Shown: positions 28,011-39,342, counted from the stretch's first letter. The stretch is DNA of 64,000 nt from Aspidapion aeneum (GCA_963576565.1 OY755042.1:99752185-99816184); one strand, 5' to 3'. Program-made: numbers and translations. Notes: generated by a model not told the origin, from the letters alone.

Positions 28011-29018
28011 CCCACATAGCACAATCACGTGTTAACACGTAAAACAGGCGTGAGAAAAAAAAACGTTGATTATAATAGCTGCTAGAAAAAAACGTTTATT
28101 TTATATATGAAAACAAGCTTAATAGGTCATTCATTAACGTTATAAAAAATAACGTTGTTAAAAACTGCGTTGTAATAACGTCATTATCAATTTAAAACAG
28201 CAATGTTTTTACGTTAGTTTCACGTGATTTTTATCAACGTGAAAGACACGTTAGATTCACGCCTTTTCTACACAAATTTTAAAACGCGACTTGCATGACT
28301 TTTCGACCGAATATTTTTGAGATTTTACTAGCAGCAGCGCCACCTATATTGTCGGCATTTTTCACTTTGACGAAATCTATCAGGCAGTGCTTCGGCCTCT
28401 AAACTCCAAAAACCTGTTAAAGAACTGATCCCTGATCCTTTACGATCACGACGCATCTGTTATTAACATAATAAAGACACATTAATATTCTGTGAATGTG
28501 TTTACTGTTAAAAAATCTTGTTTAGCTTTTAAAAAAACATAATGTATATAGATAGACATATATATATATATATTTTGTCTTGCCTTGAGCGCCATCTTTA
28601 AAATTGTCTTGAAGTATTGTAGTCTTTAACTAGGGAACTTTTATAACTTCCTTTTGCGTCTATTTTAAGTTAAAAAAATGTTATTAAAAATACGTGACCA
28701 AAAAAGACGCAGAAAGTTTGTAGGTTTGAGAAGTCTTAATCTAGTGGCGTTTTAGAACATGTTGTGGAGGACTTTTCAAGTGTGAATTTGGTACATGAAA
28801 ATAACAAGGGTAAAAAACACGTTATATACGCAGCACCAGAAACTTCAGCAAAAAGTACATTTTTATAGCTTGATTTCTCCTTGTTTGTAAGTTATCTTTA
28901 AGCATGTAGATTTAACAAAATAAATATTACATAGTATGAGGTTGTTTTCAAGTAAAAAAAACTTTGTTATTTTTGTCCACGTTAATTTAACGTTGATGTG
29001 ATTTTTGTGCTATGTGGG
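28011..29018. mobile_element. 1.0-kb TIR element with ACGT-rich left arm
   Basis: TIRs CCCACATAGCACAA and TTGTGCTATGTGGG. The left third holds many AACGTT/CACGTG/AACGTG motifs. No ORF. End form resembles the 31510-32286 element (CCCA..TAGCA). Confidence 0.75.
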
Positions 29019-29555
29019 AAACCCAACCATAACAAATTTGGCTTTTACAATCTTTTGAAAATAGGAACTTTTGTGATGTTTTTATGTGGGTTTCTTGTCA
29101 GAGGTAACCATGTTGAATGGTCTCGAGTTTATGAATGTGACTTAACCCTTCTAAAGAAACTTAGAACTCACCTGTCAAAAGTCAAACAAGTGTTTTTTGT
29201 CTTCAAGAAAAAGTAAAATTTGATTATTTATTTATGGAAAATTCCACTTTTATGTAATATGTTTTCGAAAATATAAAACAAAAAATAAAAAAATTGGTGG
29301 GTTGGTTTATATACCTACTGCGCAAGTCGAGCGTTTGTCACCCACCTCATAGAGAAGGGTGTAAAAGGCGATTCGCCCGACGTTATTTTCGGCCAATATG
29401 AACGAGAGTAACTTTCACCCAGTATGTAATCTGAACGGATTTGAGCGCGCCCGACTACATCCGACGTGCTATCTGAACCATATATCTATATAGATATATG
29501 ATCTGAACGTACCCCAGAAAACGGACTATTCTGACAGTTTCGCATTATAAGGTAC

Positions 29556-30655
29556 AGCTTAGAGATGTGCTTAGCCGTTCATTTTAATGAACTAGTTCAT
29601 GTGAACTAGTTCACCAAAATGAACTAGTTCACTGAACTAGTTCGTTTGAACTATTAACGGAATGGCTATATGGATTAAGCATGTTATATATTTATATTTT
29701 ATATTCATTCTATTAAAAAAAAATAAAGCTGTTTATCGTATTTCTGACTTGTTGTATTTAATTGTTTAATTTTTAGTTAAAATAGTTGCAAAATCAAAAA
29801 CAGTTTAAAATTATTTTTTTATAATGCTTTTTTTTACTAAAATATTTTACAGTAGGCATAAATACATAATAAATAATTGGACATTCGTCAAAATTTTATT
29901 AGTTGTTCCTTAATTTTCCGTAATCAAATCAAAATTTGAAATACCTAGTTCATCCTAGCTTAAGCGTGCCACTCAATGCAACGAAACAGGTGATTCGACT
30001 AGCCGACTGAACGAACGCCGGTTTTTACTTATTAGTTCCACTCAATAGTTCATTTCTAACAGTTCGTTCGTTCATCGTAGAAAGCACCGCGGTATCGTTC
30101 ACTCGTTCAGTGCTCGTTCAGCATTTCATGAACAGGAAGACAGATGCCGCATTCCTAATGTCATAAAATCTATCTTTTTCGCCCTGAAATATTGCCGTTA
30201 TTCTTAGTAACTGACCCAAAATGGCCCTATTATTTTGTATTAAGCTAGCAGTTCCTTAATTTTCCGCAATCAAATCAAAATTTGAAATACCTAGTTCATC
30301 GTAGCTTAAGCGTGCTACTCAATGCAATAAAACAGGTGATTCGACTAGCCGACTGAACGAACGCCGGTTTTTACTTATTAGTTCAACTTAATAGTTCATT
30401 TCTAACAGTTCGTTCGTTCATCGTAGAAAGCACCGCGGTATCGTTCACTCATTCAGTGTTCTGTGCTCGTTCAACATTTCATGAACAGGAAAACAGATGC
30501 CGCATTCCTATTGTACAGAAATAATTGGGTTAAGAGTATTGTGTGTTGCTTCTTTATAGTTCAGTTTGAACTAGTTCATTTTAGAAAAGTGAACTAGTTC
30601 GTTTTTCTTGTTGAATGAATTAGTTCATTTTTCTAGTTCGTTCGCGAACTGTACA
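29556..30655. mobile_element. Element with GAACTAGTTC palindrome arrays and a ~346-bp duplication
   Basis: Both ends (29580-29660, 30555-30650) hold several copies of GAACTAGTTC. Between them a ~260-bp block (TCGACTAGCCGACTGAACGA, GAAAGCACCGCGGTATCGTT) occurs at about 29903-30160 and 30249-30512. Termini look weakly inverted (GATGTGC / GCTGT). Probably a hAT-like non-autonomous element; superfamily not proven. Confidence 0.55.
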
Positions 30656-30664
30656 GCTGTCTTC

Positions 30665-31045
30665 TTGAATTGAATAAATCTTTATTAGCAAATTTATGCT
30701 ATTTCATAATACAAACATTATTATAAACAAATACATTTAAATGTTAATGTTAATAAAACATAATAATTCCAAACATGATACTAATAACTATTTACTTAAA
30801 ATCTAAAAACAAAAATACAATTTAATCTTAGTCTAAGAAAATAACAATACTAGACTAAAACACACCAAAATAATATGTAGACTAAAATAATACTATAATA
30901 TAATATATGGTACCAAGGGTTTACCTAAACAATCAGGCTTACAAACTGACTAGGCAACAAGTAATTTTTAAGTGTTCTCTTAAACATATTATTTGATTTA
31001 CAATTTTTTATGTATAAGGGTAATTTGTTATACAAGATTAATTAA
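30665..31045 (-). pseudogene. LINE 3' end: RT C-terminus and 3' UTR
   Basis: Minus-strand frame 31045 to 30925 reads LYNKLPLYIKNCKSNNMFKR, then TLKNYLLPSQFVSLIV and TAG, the usual C-terminus of several LINE families. About 260 bp of AT-rich 3' UTR follow to a tail with ATTCAATTCAAG at 30665. Strongly 5' truncated. Confidence 0.7.
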
Positions 31046-31208
31046 TAGTGCCGCCACTATTAATGAAAATATTTATAAATTCGATTTTGGTATGTCAATT
31101 TTGAAAGATCAACTGTCAGTTTTCAATGGCAAACTGTCAGCACAATTAGTGTCTGGCTTTATTGCAGTAAGTCCCTATTGTGTTAAACTAGGGGGCCGTA
31201 CACAAATG

Positions 31209-31482
31209 CAGTGGCGGATCCAGGATTTCCAGTGGGGAGGAGACAGATTGACAGCAAACATTAAAATATTTTTTATTATCGGTTTTTGATAGATCTGAGG
31301 TGTGGAAACTAGTATCTAAAGTGAAGATTTAATTAAGGTGCCACAGGAGAATTTATTTTTAAAATTAAGTAGAAATTGTGACAAATTTTCAATTAGTGGT
31401 GCTGCTAAACTAAGACAGAAGTTATATGTCTGGGAGGGTAGGGGGTAGCAGGCTCCTCTAGCCGCCCCTGGATCCGCCACTG
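31209..31482. mobile_element. hAT-like MITE
   Basis: Perfect ends CAGTGGCGGATCCAGG and CCTGGATCCGCCACTG. The flanking 8-mers CACAAATG (31201-31208) and CACATATG (31483-31490) differ at one base, a hAT-type target duplication. Confidence 0.85.
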
Positions 31483-31509
31483 CACATATGACGCTTTTTT
31501 GACCCCACA

Positions 31510-32286
31510 CCCAGGTAGCAAGGGGTCGTCAAATGACATATTTTTTTCGTCGAAAAGTGGTCATTTGGATGACCAGCAGGTCATCTACCAAAAAATGTTG
31601 TCTTTAAGGCGTCAGTTAATTGACGTCTTTTCGTAGTGTAGTTTTCGACGTCTGAAAAACTTCATATATTGGTCACTACCCACACTGCACACTTTGTCCA
31701 AGTCAAGTACTGACTGGGGCACCATCTATGTAAGTATAAGTGTATGTCCCACTCATACTTACATAGATGGGACCCCAGTCAGTACTTGACCGGATTTATA
31801 CGGAAGGTGGGGGTACGTATGTAAAATAAATTAAATATTAAATCAAGACCTCGAGGCTTCTTTCGCTTCAAGGTGAAGATGTGTAAGTCTAGGCACGGAT
31901 CACCTTTGTTAGGTGATCCGTGGTCTAGGTATAGGTCTATTCTGATCTGTACCTCACCTGTAACACTGCTGTACCTGTTCCAGTACTTCCAGATCTAAGT
32001 CACAGAAGAGTCACCTTCAGTGTTCTCAACTGCAGGGAATATTTCATATATTCAGACGAGTTTAAAAAGTCATAAATAGGTTTCTGTCTGTGTGTGTGTC
32101 TGATGTTCTGATTGGTCCCAAATACCTCATATTGCTGACGTCTTTAAAACGTCTAAAAATGACGTCATTTTGGGTGTGTCTTTTGAAAGTCATTTAAAGG
32201 TCATTTTCACGTCAGGTTAGAGACTTCAATGGTCATTAAAAATGACCTGTTTTTGACGTTTAAAAAACGTGACCTTGCTACCTGGG
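31510..32286. mobile_element. TIR element with GACGTC-type subterminal motifs and inner palindrome
   Basis: Ends CCCAGGTAGCAAGG and CCTTGCTACCTGGG. Both sides hold repeated GACGTC, GTCATTT and GACCT motifs. Near 31705-31790 an inner inverted repeat pairs AGTACTGACTGGGG with CCCCAGTCAGTACT around ATCTATGTAAGTAT. No ORF. Confidence 0.8.
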
Positions 32287-32398
32287 CATGTTGTATCTCA
32301 ACACCTTAACGATGTCTTTTTTATGTCTTTGAAATTATAAACTATTATTTACGATACTATTTTGTTGTGGAAAATATCTAAAAAATCTTTGCCTTTCG

Positions 32399-32418
32399 GG
32401 GGGGGGGGGGGGGGGGGT
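32399..32418. repeat. G-run
   Basis: An uninterrupted run of about 19 G residues. It could form a G-quadruplex or mark an assembly problem. Confidence 0.8.
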
Positions 32419-32784
32419 TCGGTCTGCGAAGCCCTCCCCTGGGTGCAAACATTGACAATCACTTTTCTTATATCTTTTTAGAATAAAAGATATTAAAATA
32501 ATTGAAGGTGTGTGCAAAGGGCATTAATAAAAAATCAGCAATTCTTAAAAGTAATTCCTATATGCATGCCATAAGCATATGCCATTTGAAACACATGTTT
32601 TAAGTCAGAAAAATAATTGCCGGTTACTTATTCTTTGGTGTTACTTCATTTCATAAATAACAAGATGAAAAAAATAATACCAAAGAATTAGTAACCGGTA
32701 TCACTTTTTCTGTAGCTGAAAAAATGTGTTAATGTAAATGGTAGCTTTGTCCCCAAAATTGCAAGATTGGAATAATAACGGTCC

Positions 32785-33440
32785 CTAGAATAGACCGGTC
32801 TGCTATTAATCTTATATATATGGCATATTTTTTGACGTCACTAGTGCATGGTCCAGCTGATTTTTGTAAACAAGATTTAGGTAGGATTCATTAATGAATT
32901 AATGAACAATAAATATATTTGGAATTTTTTCAAAACGAAGGCAATTGTCCAACTGTAGTATATCCTTATAAAATATAATATTTTAGATCTATAGTATATT
33001 ATTTTTTTTCAGCCCGCTTCATTTTTCTTTATACAAAACTCAAAATACAAGTCAAACCGAGCATGATCGTTTAGTATCAAAGGTAATCCGAGGCCTTGGG
33101 AAGTAAACAAACGGTGTAGGTTAGCGGATTACTTTCGATGCTGAAACGACCACATTATTTCATTCGTATTTTTATTTTCGTGTAAGTAAAAAGGAAGCGG
33201 GATAAGAAAAATGAACCGTTATATAAGTAGAAAATTTTCTTTTTTAAGAACATATTAAAAAACTATGGGAAAATCGCCTTGGATTTCAAGAAATTCCAAA
33301 AATATTTATTGTTCATCAAAGAGATATCCTACCTAACTCAAAGAAACCTAACTTTTGTTTACGAGAATCAGCTGGACCACCAGTGACTAAAAATTATGAC
33401 ATATTTTTAAGATCCATAGACTGGTCTATTTTATAATTTT
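32785..33440. mobile_element. 650-bp foldback MITE
   Basis: Left TAGACCGGTCTGCTATT and right GATCCATAGACTGGTCTATT are inverted, and homology runs inward past GGTCCAGCTGATT to an inner pair with GTAATCCG/CGGATTAC and CCCGCTTC/GAAGCGGG, so almost all of it is palindromic. No ORF. Confidence 0.8.
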
Positions 33441-34113
33441 GTTATTTCTTTAATAAATTAATGTTTTTTTTTGCATTTTTCTACCAAGTTTGTTTTTGAA
33501 AAATAAACACCTCAAAGTTGGCTTTTGAACATTTTGAATAAAAGGCGCAAAAATTGAGGCGTGTTTTACAAAAACCGCATAAGTCCAAATTTGACGAATA
33601 TGAGTTAGTGGCGTGATCTAGTCGAAAAAATGGATAGCTTTAAGACATTGAAATAAGATTCTGCAAAAACCCCACAAGTGCCAAGATATAAGCAGTTAAA
33701 ATTTGTATTATTCTACAAAAAGCACATATGTCCCTTCCAGTTTTCTGTGTATTAACTTTTTCTTTCTTGCAAAAACAACTTATGTCCAACAGTTTTTCTC
33801 TTTTTCTAAAGTAATTAGGCGACAAACGTTTTTTTTTATGTAACGAACAAAGTTCTAAAGTCAACAGTTACTGTGAAATATATTTAAGAATTCGTTTTAA
33901 AATAAACCGTTTTTTTTATTTTCTGAAATTTTTTTGTTTTGGACATGTGTTGTTTTTGTAAAACACGCCTCAATTATAAAACAAATATAACAATCTAGAA
34001 TATAATGTATTAAATGTATAAAGTTTTAAATCACATGAATTATTATTTTTTAATACCTACATAAAATTTAATTTTATAATATATTGAGTCTAACTACTTA
34101 TAATTAAATTAAT
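33441..34113. other. AT-rich spacer downstream of the small WRPW gene
   Basis: No gene seen. It may contain distal 3' UTR of the minus-strand gene at 34226-34576. Confidence 0.4.
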
Positions 34114-34119
34114 ATCACA
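34114..34119 (-). promoter_or_regulatory. K-box in putative 3' UTR of the small WRPW gene
   Basis: The minus strand reads CTGTGATA, a full match to the K-box, a microRNA-linked negative element common in 3' UTRs of Drosophila E(spl)-complex genes. It lies 107 nt after the stop codon. Confidence 0.5.
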
Positions 34120-34225
34120 GATTACACACTTAAAATTATTTAAATGAGTTACACATTAGCACGACGGCAAAAGTCAATCCAAAAGAAAATATTTACATTT
34201 TTTACCTATACACTGTGCTATTGGG

Positions 34226-34576
34226 CTACCAAGGTCTCCATATCGAATCAACCCTTTCAATCTTCTCTCTTCTTTTTTCACGTTCACTATACTCAAGCTC
34301 TACAAACTTTCCTACACAATTCATCTTCAAATTTTCATATTCGTTTAATTTATTTGTTAGCTGCGATATATGGTCAATGGTCATTTCCAGAATATCGCCT
34401 TTTTCCATTTTTCCTGGTCTGGGTCCGTCTCTATAAATGGTCAACAAATCCGGGTCACAGTTTAATAAAATTTGTTTTAGTACATCCATATTAAACTTTA
34501 TTTTTTCTTTGCGTTTTTGTTTTTGAATTTTTATTTTAGCGTCTTTTACGGGTTTTTGGTCACTAAACAACACCAT
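34226..34576 (-). CDS. Divergent bHLH protein ending in WRPW (E(spl)/HES-like)
   Basis: The 116-residue single-exon frame starts at ATG 34576 and ends in WRPW (113-116), the Groucho-binding tail of HES/E(spl) repressors. Residues ~14-75 align with the bHLH of the gene at 61772: LLNCDPD (37-43) and KMEKGDILEMT (56-66) are shared, so helix 2 is well kept. The basic part (KIKIQKQKRKEKIK) is altered: the family proline and the DNA-contacting glutamate are both lysine here (positions 16 and 19 by alignment). No Orange domain is seen; a charged stretch (EREKRREKIE) precedes WRPW. It could bind poorly to DNA and act by dimerising with other bHLH proteins. A decaying paralogue is the alternative, though the frame is intact. 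Confidence 0.8.
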   Translation of the reverse strand: MVLFSDQKPVKDAKIKIQKQKRKEKIKFNMDVLKQILLNCDPDLLTIYRDGPRPGKMEKGDILEMTIDHISQLTNKLNEYENLKMNCVGKFVELEYSEREKRREKIERVDSIWRPW

Positions 34577-35185
34577 TTTTTAAATATTGTCTTTAATTTA
34601 TTTGTTATAATTTAAACTGCTTATATTTTGTTTTAATATTATATGGTGACTTTTATTATAGATGTGTATTATCTGGCTATTGAACCAAAAATGTCGATTT
34701 TATCAAAAGCGTTTAAAATGAAAAGTTTGGGTCTTACCACCACCGAAACATTTGATATTTCTAAACCTACCTACCGTTTTATTAGTGTAAAATTTCAAAT
34801 TTTGGGATCCAAAATTCAGTGGCAATAAATGTCTTTATTCCTGACCATAAAAATGAGATTTGTTTAGGAGGCGGTCATTTTTTAAAGTTGTTTTGCTGTA
34901 TCTAATCATGCATTTCCAAATATTTAGATAGAGTTATGGTGCATTATAGAAATTTCAGAGTAGCTATTTTCCTAACGAGTGCAGAAAATTAATTTTTTTG
35001 CATGCAAATGCCGTTGACAGATCGACGCGTAGCGAGTTATGTCAAGAGTTTTAGTGCGAAAAAATATATTTCTGCAAGCAGGTGGAAAACATAAGAAAAT
35101 AAAGTTATGAGAAAAATAAATCAAATAATAACCACACAATATCGAACATTGTCTTTATTTATTTTAAACACGACGTTTCGGTTAG

Positions 35186-35232
35186 TAAGTATCTATAACC
35201 GTTTTCAAGTGTAAACCAAACAATCTAGTATC
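35186..35232 (-). ncRNA. Degenerate hammerhead-like motif in the Penelope pLTR
   Basis: Minus strand: ACACTTGAAAA, hairpin CGGTTA/TAACCG, then AAACGTCGTG. It resembles the hammerhead of Penelope pLTRs, but the CUGANGA core is TTGAAAA and is probably inactive. The other pLTR has also lost GAAAC. Confidence 0.35.
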
Positions 35233-35251
35233 TAGGCTACTACTTATACTA

Positions 35252-37060
35252 CTTGGTGTACAGTCAGGTGTGACGGCCCGCCTTTTTTTAATTCTAAAAT
35301 GCCTGTTTTTCTTAAGGAGTAGTTTGCAGATGTTTATGTCCGTGCTTGGTTGACTGAAAACTTCTTTATTCTGCATTATAAACGCAGCTTCAATAAACTC
35401 TCGTTTTGGCCAATGGGACTTCTTATGCAAAGCTTTATCTTCTGACCACTGAATCCTGTAATCATTTGACCATGCATGATCCGCTAAACCGGATTTTTCA
35501 ATATCCCTTAATTGTACTTTTTAGATGTTCATTTACTCTAACCTCAAGAGGGCGTTTCGTTTCACCTACATATGATTTACCACACTCACACGGGATTTGG
35601 CAAATACATCCCTTATTATTTGAGGGATTTTCTGGTTTTGTTTTAGTTACAAAATCTTATCGTATTTCCCGATGAAAATACTGTTTTTATATTATAGTGC
35701 TTGGCTATTCGTCTTATGTTTTCTGAAATCCCTTGAACATATGGAATGTTAAGAACACCCAACGGATTAACTTTGAGAATTTGGTTTGTTTTTGATTTTA
35801 GAGATCGTTGAGTTTATTAACTTCTCGGAATAACCATTCTGTTATAAGTCCTTTTTAATGTTGTTAATTTCTGTGGTTAATTCTTCATTATTACTACAAA
35901 TATTTACGGCTCTTAAATACAAACTTCTTATAACTCCTTGTTTTGTAGCAACAGAATGATTAATAGACTTAAAATTTAGGTACTGTCCCGTGTGTGTAGA
36001 TTTCCTATATACATAGTGGTTTGAATGTTTCTGTCTAATCGTTTGACAAGAACATCCCAAAAAGGTAAGGCCGAATCTTTTTCAATTTCCGTGGTGCATT
36101 TGATTGGTGGTCGAATACCATTCGTCATCATTTTCCGGCCATATAATAAATGTGTCATCCATGTATCGTAGCCATAGTTTTGGTTCGACTCTTGTTGTGT
36201 TGATCGCATGGTCCTCGAACTACTCCATGTATTGCTACCACTGGCGAAAGAGACGAGCCCATTGGAAGTCCATCATTTTGCGTGTAAAACTTATCTTTCA
36301 CTTGAAAAAGAGTTACGGAGATAGAGCTCCAACAGATTCGTCACCCCCTTCACCGATAGCGTTCTTCTCTCGTGAAGTGTATCATCAGTTTTTAATTTGT
36401 TTTTGATGATACTGAGTGACTCATTTATTAGCACGTTGGTGTACAGATATAACTCGATCCCTTTTAAAACCTCGACAAAATGTTCCCAGTTTTTGACAAA
36501 AGATTCGGACTTATCCTGCAGTGGTTAAATTATATCCAACAAAAATTTCGACAAAGTGCTGGTCGGTGAGTCCTTGGAGCTGGTAATTGGTCGCAGTGGT
36601 ATATCCTTCTTATGGCTCTTTGGTAGTCCATAAAAATGTGGTGCCTTACTGTGATGTGGAGTGAGGCGGGATCTAACAGCGTCCGGGATATTTTCAGCAT
36701 ACTTCTTCAAAGTCCTGTAGATGCATCCTTCTATGGTGGTTGTATCTTTGGGTAGTTGCTTGTAGTCTCCTTTTTCCAGAACTTCTTTGATCTTTTTGGC
36801 GTAAGTCCCGTCATTCATGATCACCGTCGCGTTTCCTTTGTCGGTAGATAGAATCTTGATTCATTTGTCAGCCTGCAGGTTCTTGATTACCCGTTGTTCT
36901 TGACTGGTGATGTTTGCCTTTTGTTGCTTCTTTCTGTCCGAGGTTGTTCTTACTTAATGGCGAAATTCATCAGCTTCGGGTTGGGGTAGACTAACGGTCT
37001 CTATTGCCGCAAGAATTTCCAGTGTCGGTGTCTGTGCAATGGCGAACTTAAGTCCCTCGC
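35252..37060 (-). pseudogene. Penelope-like reverse transcriptase plus GIY-YIG endonuclease, broken
   Basis: Domains in order on the minus strand: N-terminal part AIAQTPTLEILAAIET; STDKGNATVIMNDGTYAKK; RT block KAPHFYGLPKSHKKDIPLRP; DGLPMGSSLSPVVA; catalytic YMDD followed by TFIIWPENDDEW (36154-36165); SVATKQGVIRSLYLRA; then GIY-YIG motifs QIPCECGKSYVGETKR and KREFIEAAFIMQN. Several frameshifts and stops divide it (for example between DST and LNFKSIN, and in HxVRTT). The GIY tyrosine is changed to Cys (CICQIPC). Family assignment is strong; this copy cannot be active. Confidence 0.85.
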
Positions 37061-37309
37061 CATTGCACCGGCAGTAGCCTAGAGACTAGATTGTTTAGTT
37101 TACACTTGAAAACGGTTAGAAATACTTAATAACCAAAAAGTCGTGTTTAAAATAAATAAAGACAATAGAAGTCCGAAATTTTGTTTCTAATATCGAACCA
37201 CTTCCAAAAAATATAGTTTTTTAACATTTTGATTTAAATTCTTACAGTTACACCATAGGGCAACCAACGCATTTCATAGGCAATTGATAAAACCCTCAAA
37301 ACTGTACAG

Positions 37310-38140
37310 TTTTTTTTAAAATGCGGGAATGTTTTCCATACGGGGGTGGGTGAGGGTGAAAATTAGGGAAATTCAGAACTTTGGAACCAAAACAGATACG
37401 AACATGCGGTTAACAGAATTATGATCTCGTCTGGTGACAATACAATTTTACAAAAATCGGTGGAAGGGGGTGGTTGAGGGGTGAAAAGGAGGTAAATTCA
37501 CAATTTTGTAATTAAAACAGATATACAAACATATTTATATCATTTGATCTGGTGACAATACAATTTTATGGAAAAATAAATGAATCCATGACGTATCTGA
37601 TATCTTCCTAGCTAGTCTATTAGCACCATATACGTAATTAGCACACATCAAGTGAAGCTAACAGTTTTTTGTAAATATCTCGGAAACTAAAGCTCCTACA
37701 AAGTTTTTCGTTATAACACAAATTATGGGTCAATTATATTCAGAAAACTGCATATTGATGCGATGCTCCGTTAAAAGTTAAGTTAAGTAATTTATTGTCA
37801 AAAAACTGTCATTAGCGTTAATGGATTTTGACCAAAATCTAATCAGCTCATTAGAGTGTCGAACACTATGTTACCTAAAATTTTTGTGAAAATCGGTTCA
37901 GCGGTTTAGGAGCTATCGTGTTACGGATAGAAAAAAAACTAACACATTTTCGGCATTATCTGAAAAAAAAATTGCGTCGAAAACAATACCTTCTCTAGCC
38001 ATTGCTGTGCGGGCTAGGAAGGTAAAAAACCAGAATCAAGGGGGGTGAGGAGTGTAAAGGGGGTAAATTCAGAACTTTGAATACCAATATGCGGTTTTCA
38101 GATTTATGATTTGTTCTGGTGACAATACAATTTTATGAAA
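37310..38140 (+). repeat. Repeats with CTGGTGACAATACAATTTTA and family A copy 2
   Basis: The phrase GGTGACAATACAATTTTA occurs near 37433, 37551 and 38118, each after a G-rich block with GGGGGTGG or GGGGTGAGG. Between the last two lies family A copy 2 (37564-38025: TGAATCCATGACGTATCTGA to GGGCTAGGAAGGTA), apparently inserted in the older repeat. Confidence 0.7.
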
Positions 38141-38479
38141 AAAACCCTTGAGTGTGGCCTAAGGAATTGAGGAATTGGATTGTACAAAATTGACAGGAAA
38201 GAAACCTTGCAATAATAAGGCTTTGCTAGAGATGGAATGTTGCGAAAGCCTGCATTTTGTTTCTTTTCTATTAAGACCAAAAAGTAAAAAATAAAATAAA
38301 TAACATTTTTTTTAGTTAAACTATTTTATTAGAAAATTGCTCTAAGAAGTCCAAAATAATTTGGCAGATTTCTGTTGTTCAGTCTAGATTTAACAATAGC
38401 GTTAATGACATTATATATTTTTAGGTTCGACATAAAATCGTGGTGCGAATCTACACGAATTTATATCAAACTTCAAATA

Positions 38480-38783
38480 TATAGCGGTCCGTGATACTAT
38501 ACGCCGGTACACACACGCGCTTTCTGCAGCGCCGCGCTGCAGAAAAACGCGTGTTTGTACCGGTGCCACGGGCCGCAATTCTGGTAACGCTGCAGCAACG
38601 CGCTGCAGAAAAACGCGTGTGTGTACCGTTGCTATAAAACAAATGACGCGCTTCACACAGTTGAGCGGCAACGCGCGTTCGTCTTGCGTGCATTCCTCAG
38701 AAAAACGCGTATGTGTACGGACCGCAATTGCGTTACCACTGCAGCAACGCGCGGCAAAAAAATGCGTGTGTGTATCGACGCTA
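38480..38783. repeat. CpG-dense repeat block
   Basis: Four diverged units with CAACGCGCTGCAGAAAAACG and CGTGTGTGTACCG; the ends (TATAGCG, ACACACACGCG) are inverted. GC content and CpG density are far above the surrounding DNA. Confidence 0.7.
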
Positions 38784-38897
38784 TAATGTACCATTAACGA
38801 ATGCTATCGTTAAATCTAAACTGTAGTAAAGAAAAATCTGTCCAATTATTTTTTTTTATGTGCCATTTCCTAATATATATATATATATATATATATA

Positions 38898-39340
38898 TGT
38901 TATATGAAAATATCCTGCCTACACTTAGAAGAAACCAGAACCTTCTATGAAACCCGAGAACCTTCCAGATAAGAAGCTTATTCTGCTGACTTGCGTTTCC
39001 CATGAAATAAACAACACGTGCATTCAAGCCGAATCAACACTTTATTTCTCAGAACCTTTCAAGATAAGAAGACCATTCTGCTGACTTGCGTCTCTCACGG
39101 AATAAACAACACGTGCATTCCTGCCGAATTGCACTTTAGTTTAAGTCTAGAATATTAAGGAATTATTCCATTGCTTAATCAGCACATTTTCTTTATATAA
39201 ACTCAAATCATTGTAATGTTAATTCATTCTCTTTAGAATCGTTCTTAAGTACACGTTCAATTATAACGTTTAAGTCCTATATTGTATTTAATCAAAATAA
39301 AGTTTTTTAAAAAGTTAAAAGTAAACTTTAAAGTATAACA
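38898..39340 (+). repeat. 5' LTR
   Basis: 443 bp, starts TGTTAT and ends ATAACA. It contains two ~75-bp diverged direct copies (TTCTGCTGACTTGCGT, AATAAACAACACGTGCATTC) starting near 38960 and 39045. Late AATAAAG near 39296 could be a polyadenylation signal. Confidence 0.96.
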
Positions 39341-39342
39341 TT

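Larger units (their letters stand above)
26340..29514. mobile_element. Candidate 3.2-kb TIR element
   Basis: Ends CAGGGGTACGTTCAGAT and, inverted, CTGGGGTACGTTCAGAT. Subterminal parts hold repeated GACGTC/CGTCGGGC motifs on the left and CCCGACG/CCGACGTG on the right. No transposase found. The interior contains the 27393-27968 and 28011-29018 elements. Confidence 0.5.
35148..37166 (-). mobile_element. Penelope-like retroelement with inverted pLTRs
   Basis: The coding part on the minus strand is bracketed by ~95-bp related sequences at 35148-35242 and 37070-37166 in opposite orientation (CTAGATTGTTT, TTTACACTTGAAAACGGTTA, TCGTGTTTAAAATAAATAAA). Penelope-like elements are known for direct or inverted terminal pLTRs. 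Total length about 2.0 kb. Confidence 0.8.

Noticed and set aside
38411..38794. 127-codon minus frame with THTRFSAARCC repeats
   Set aside because: Product of the CpG-rich repeat block; no family match.
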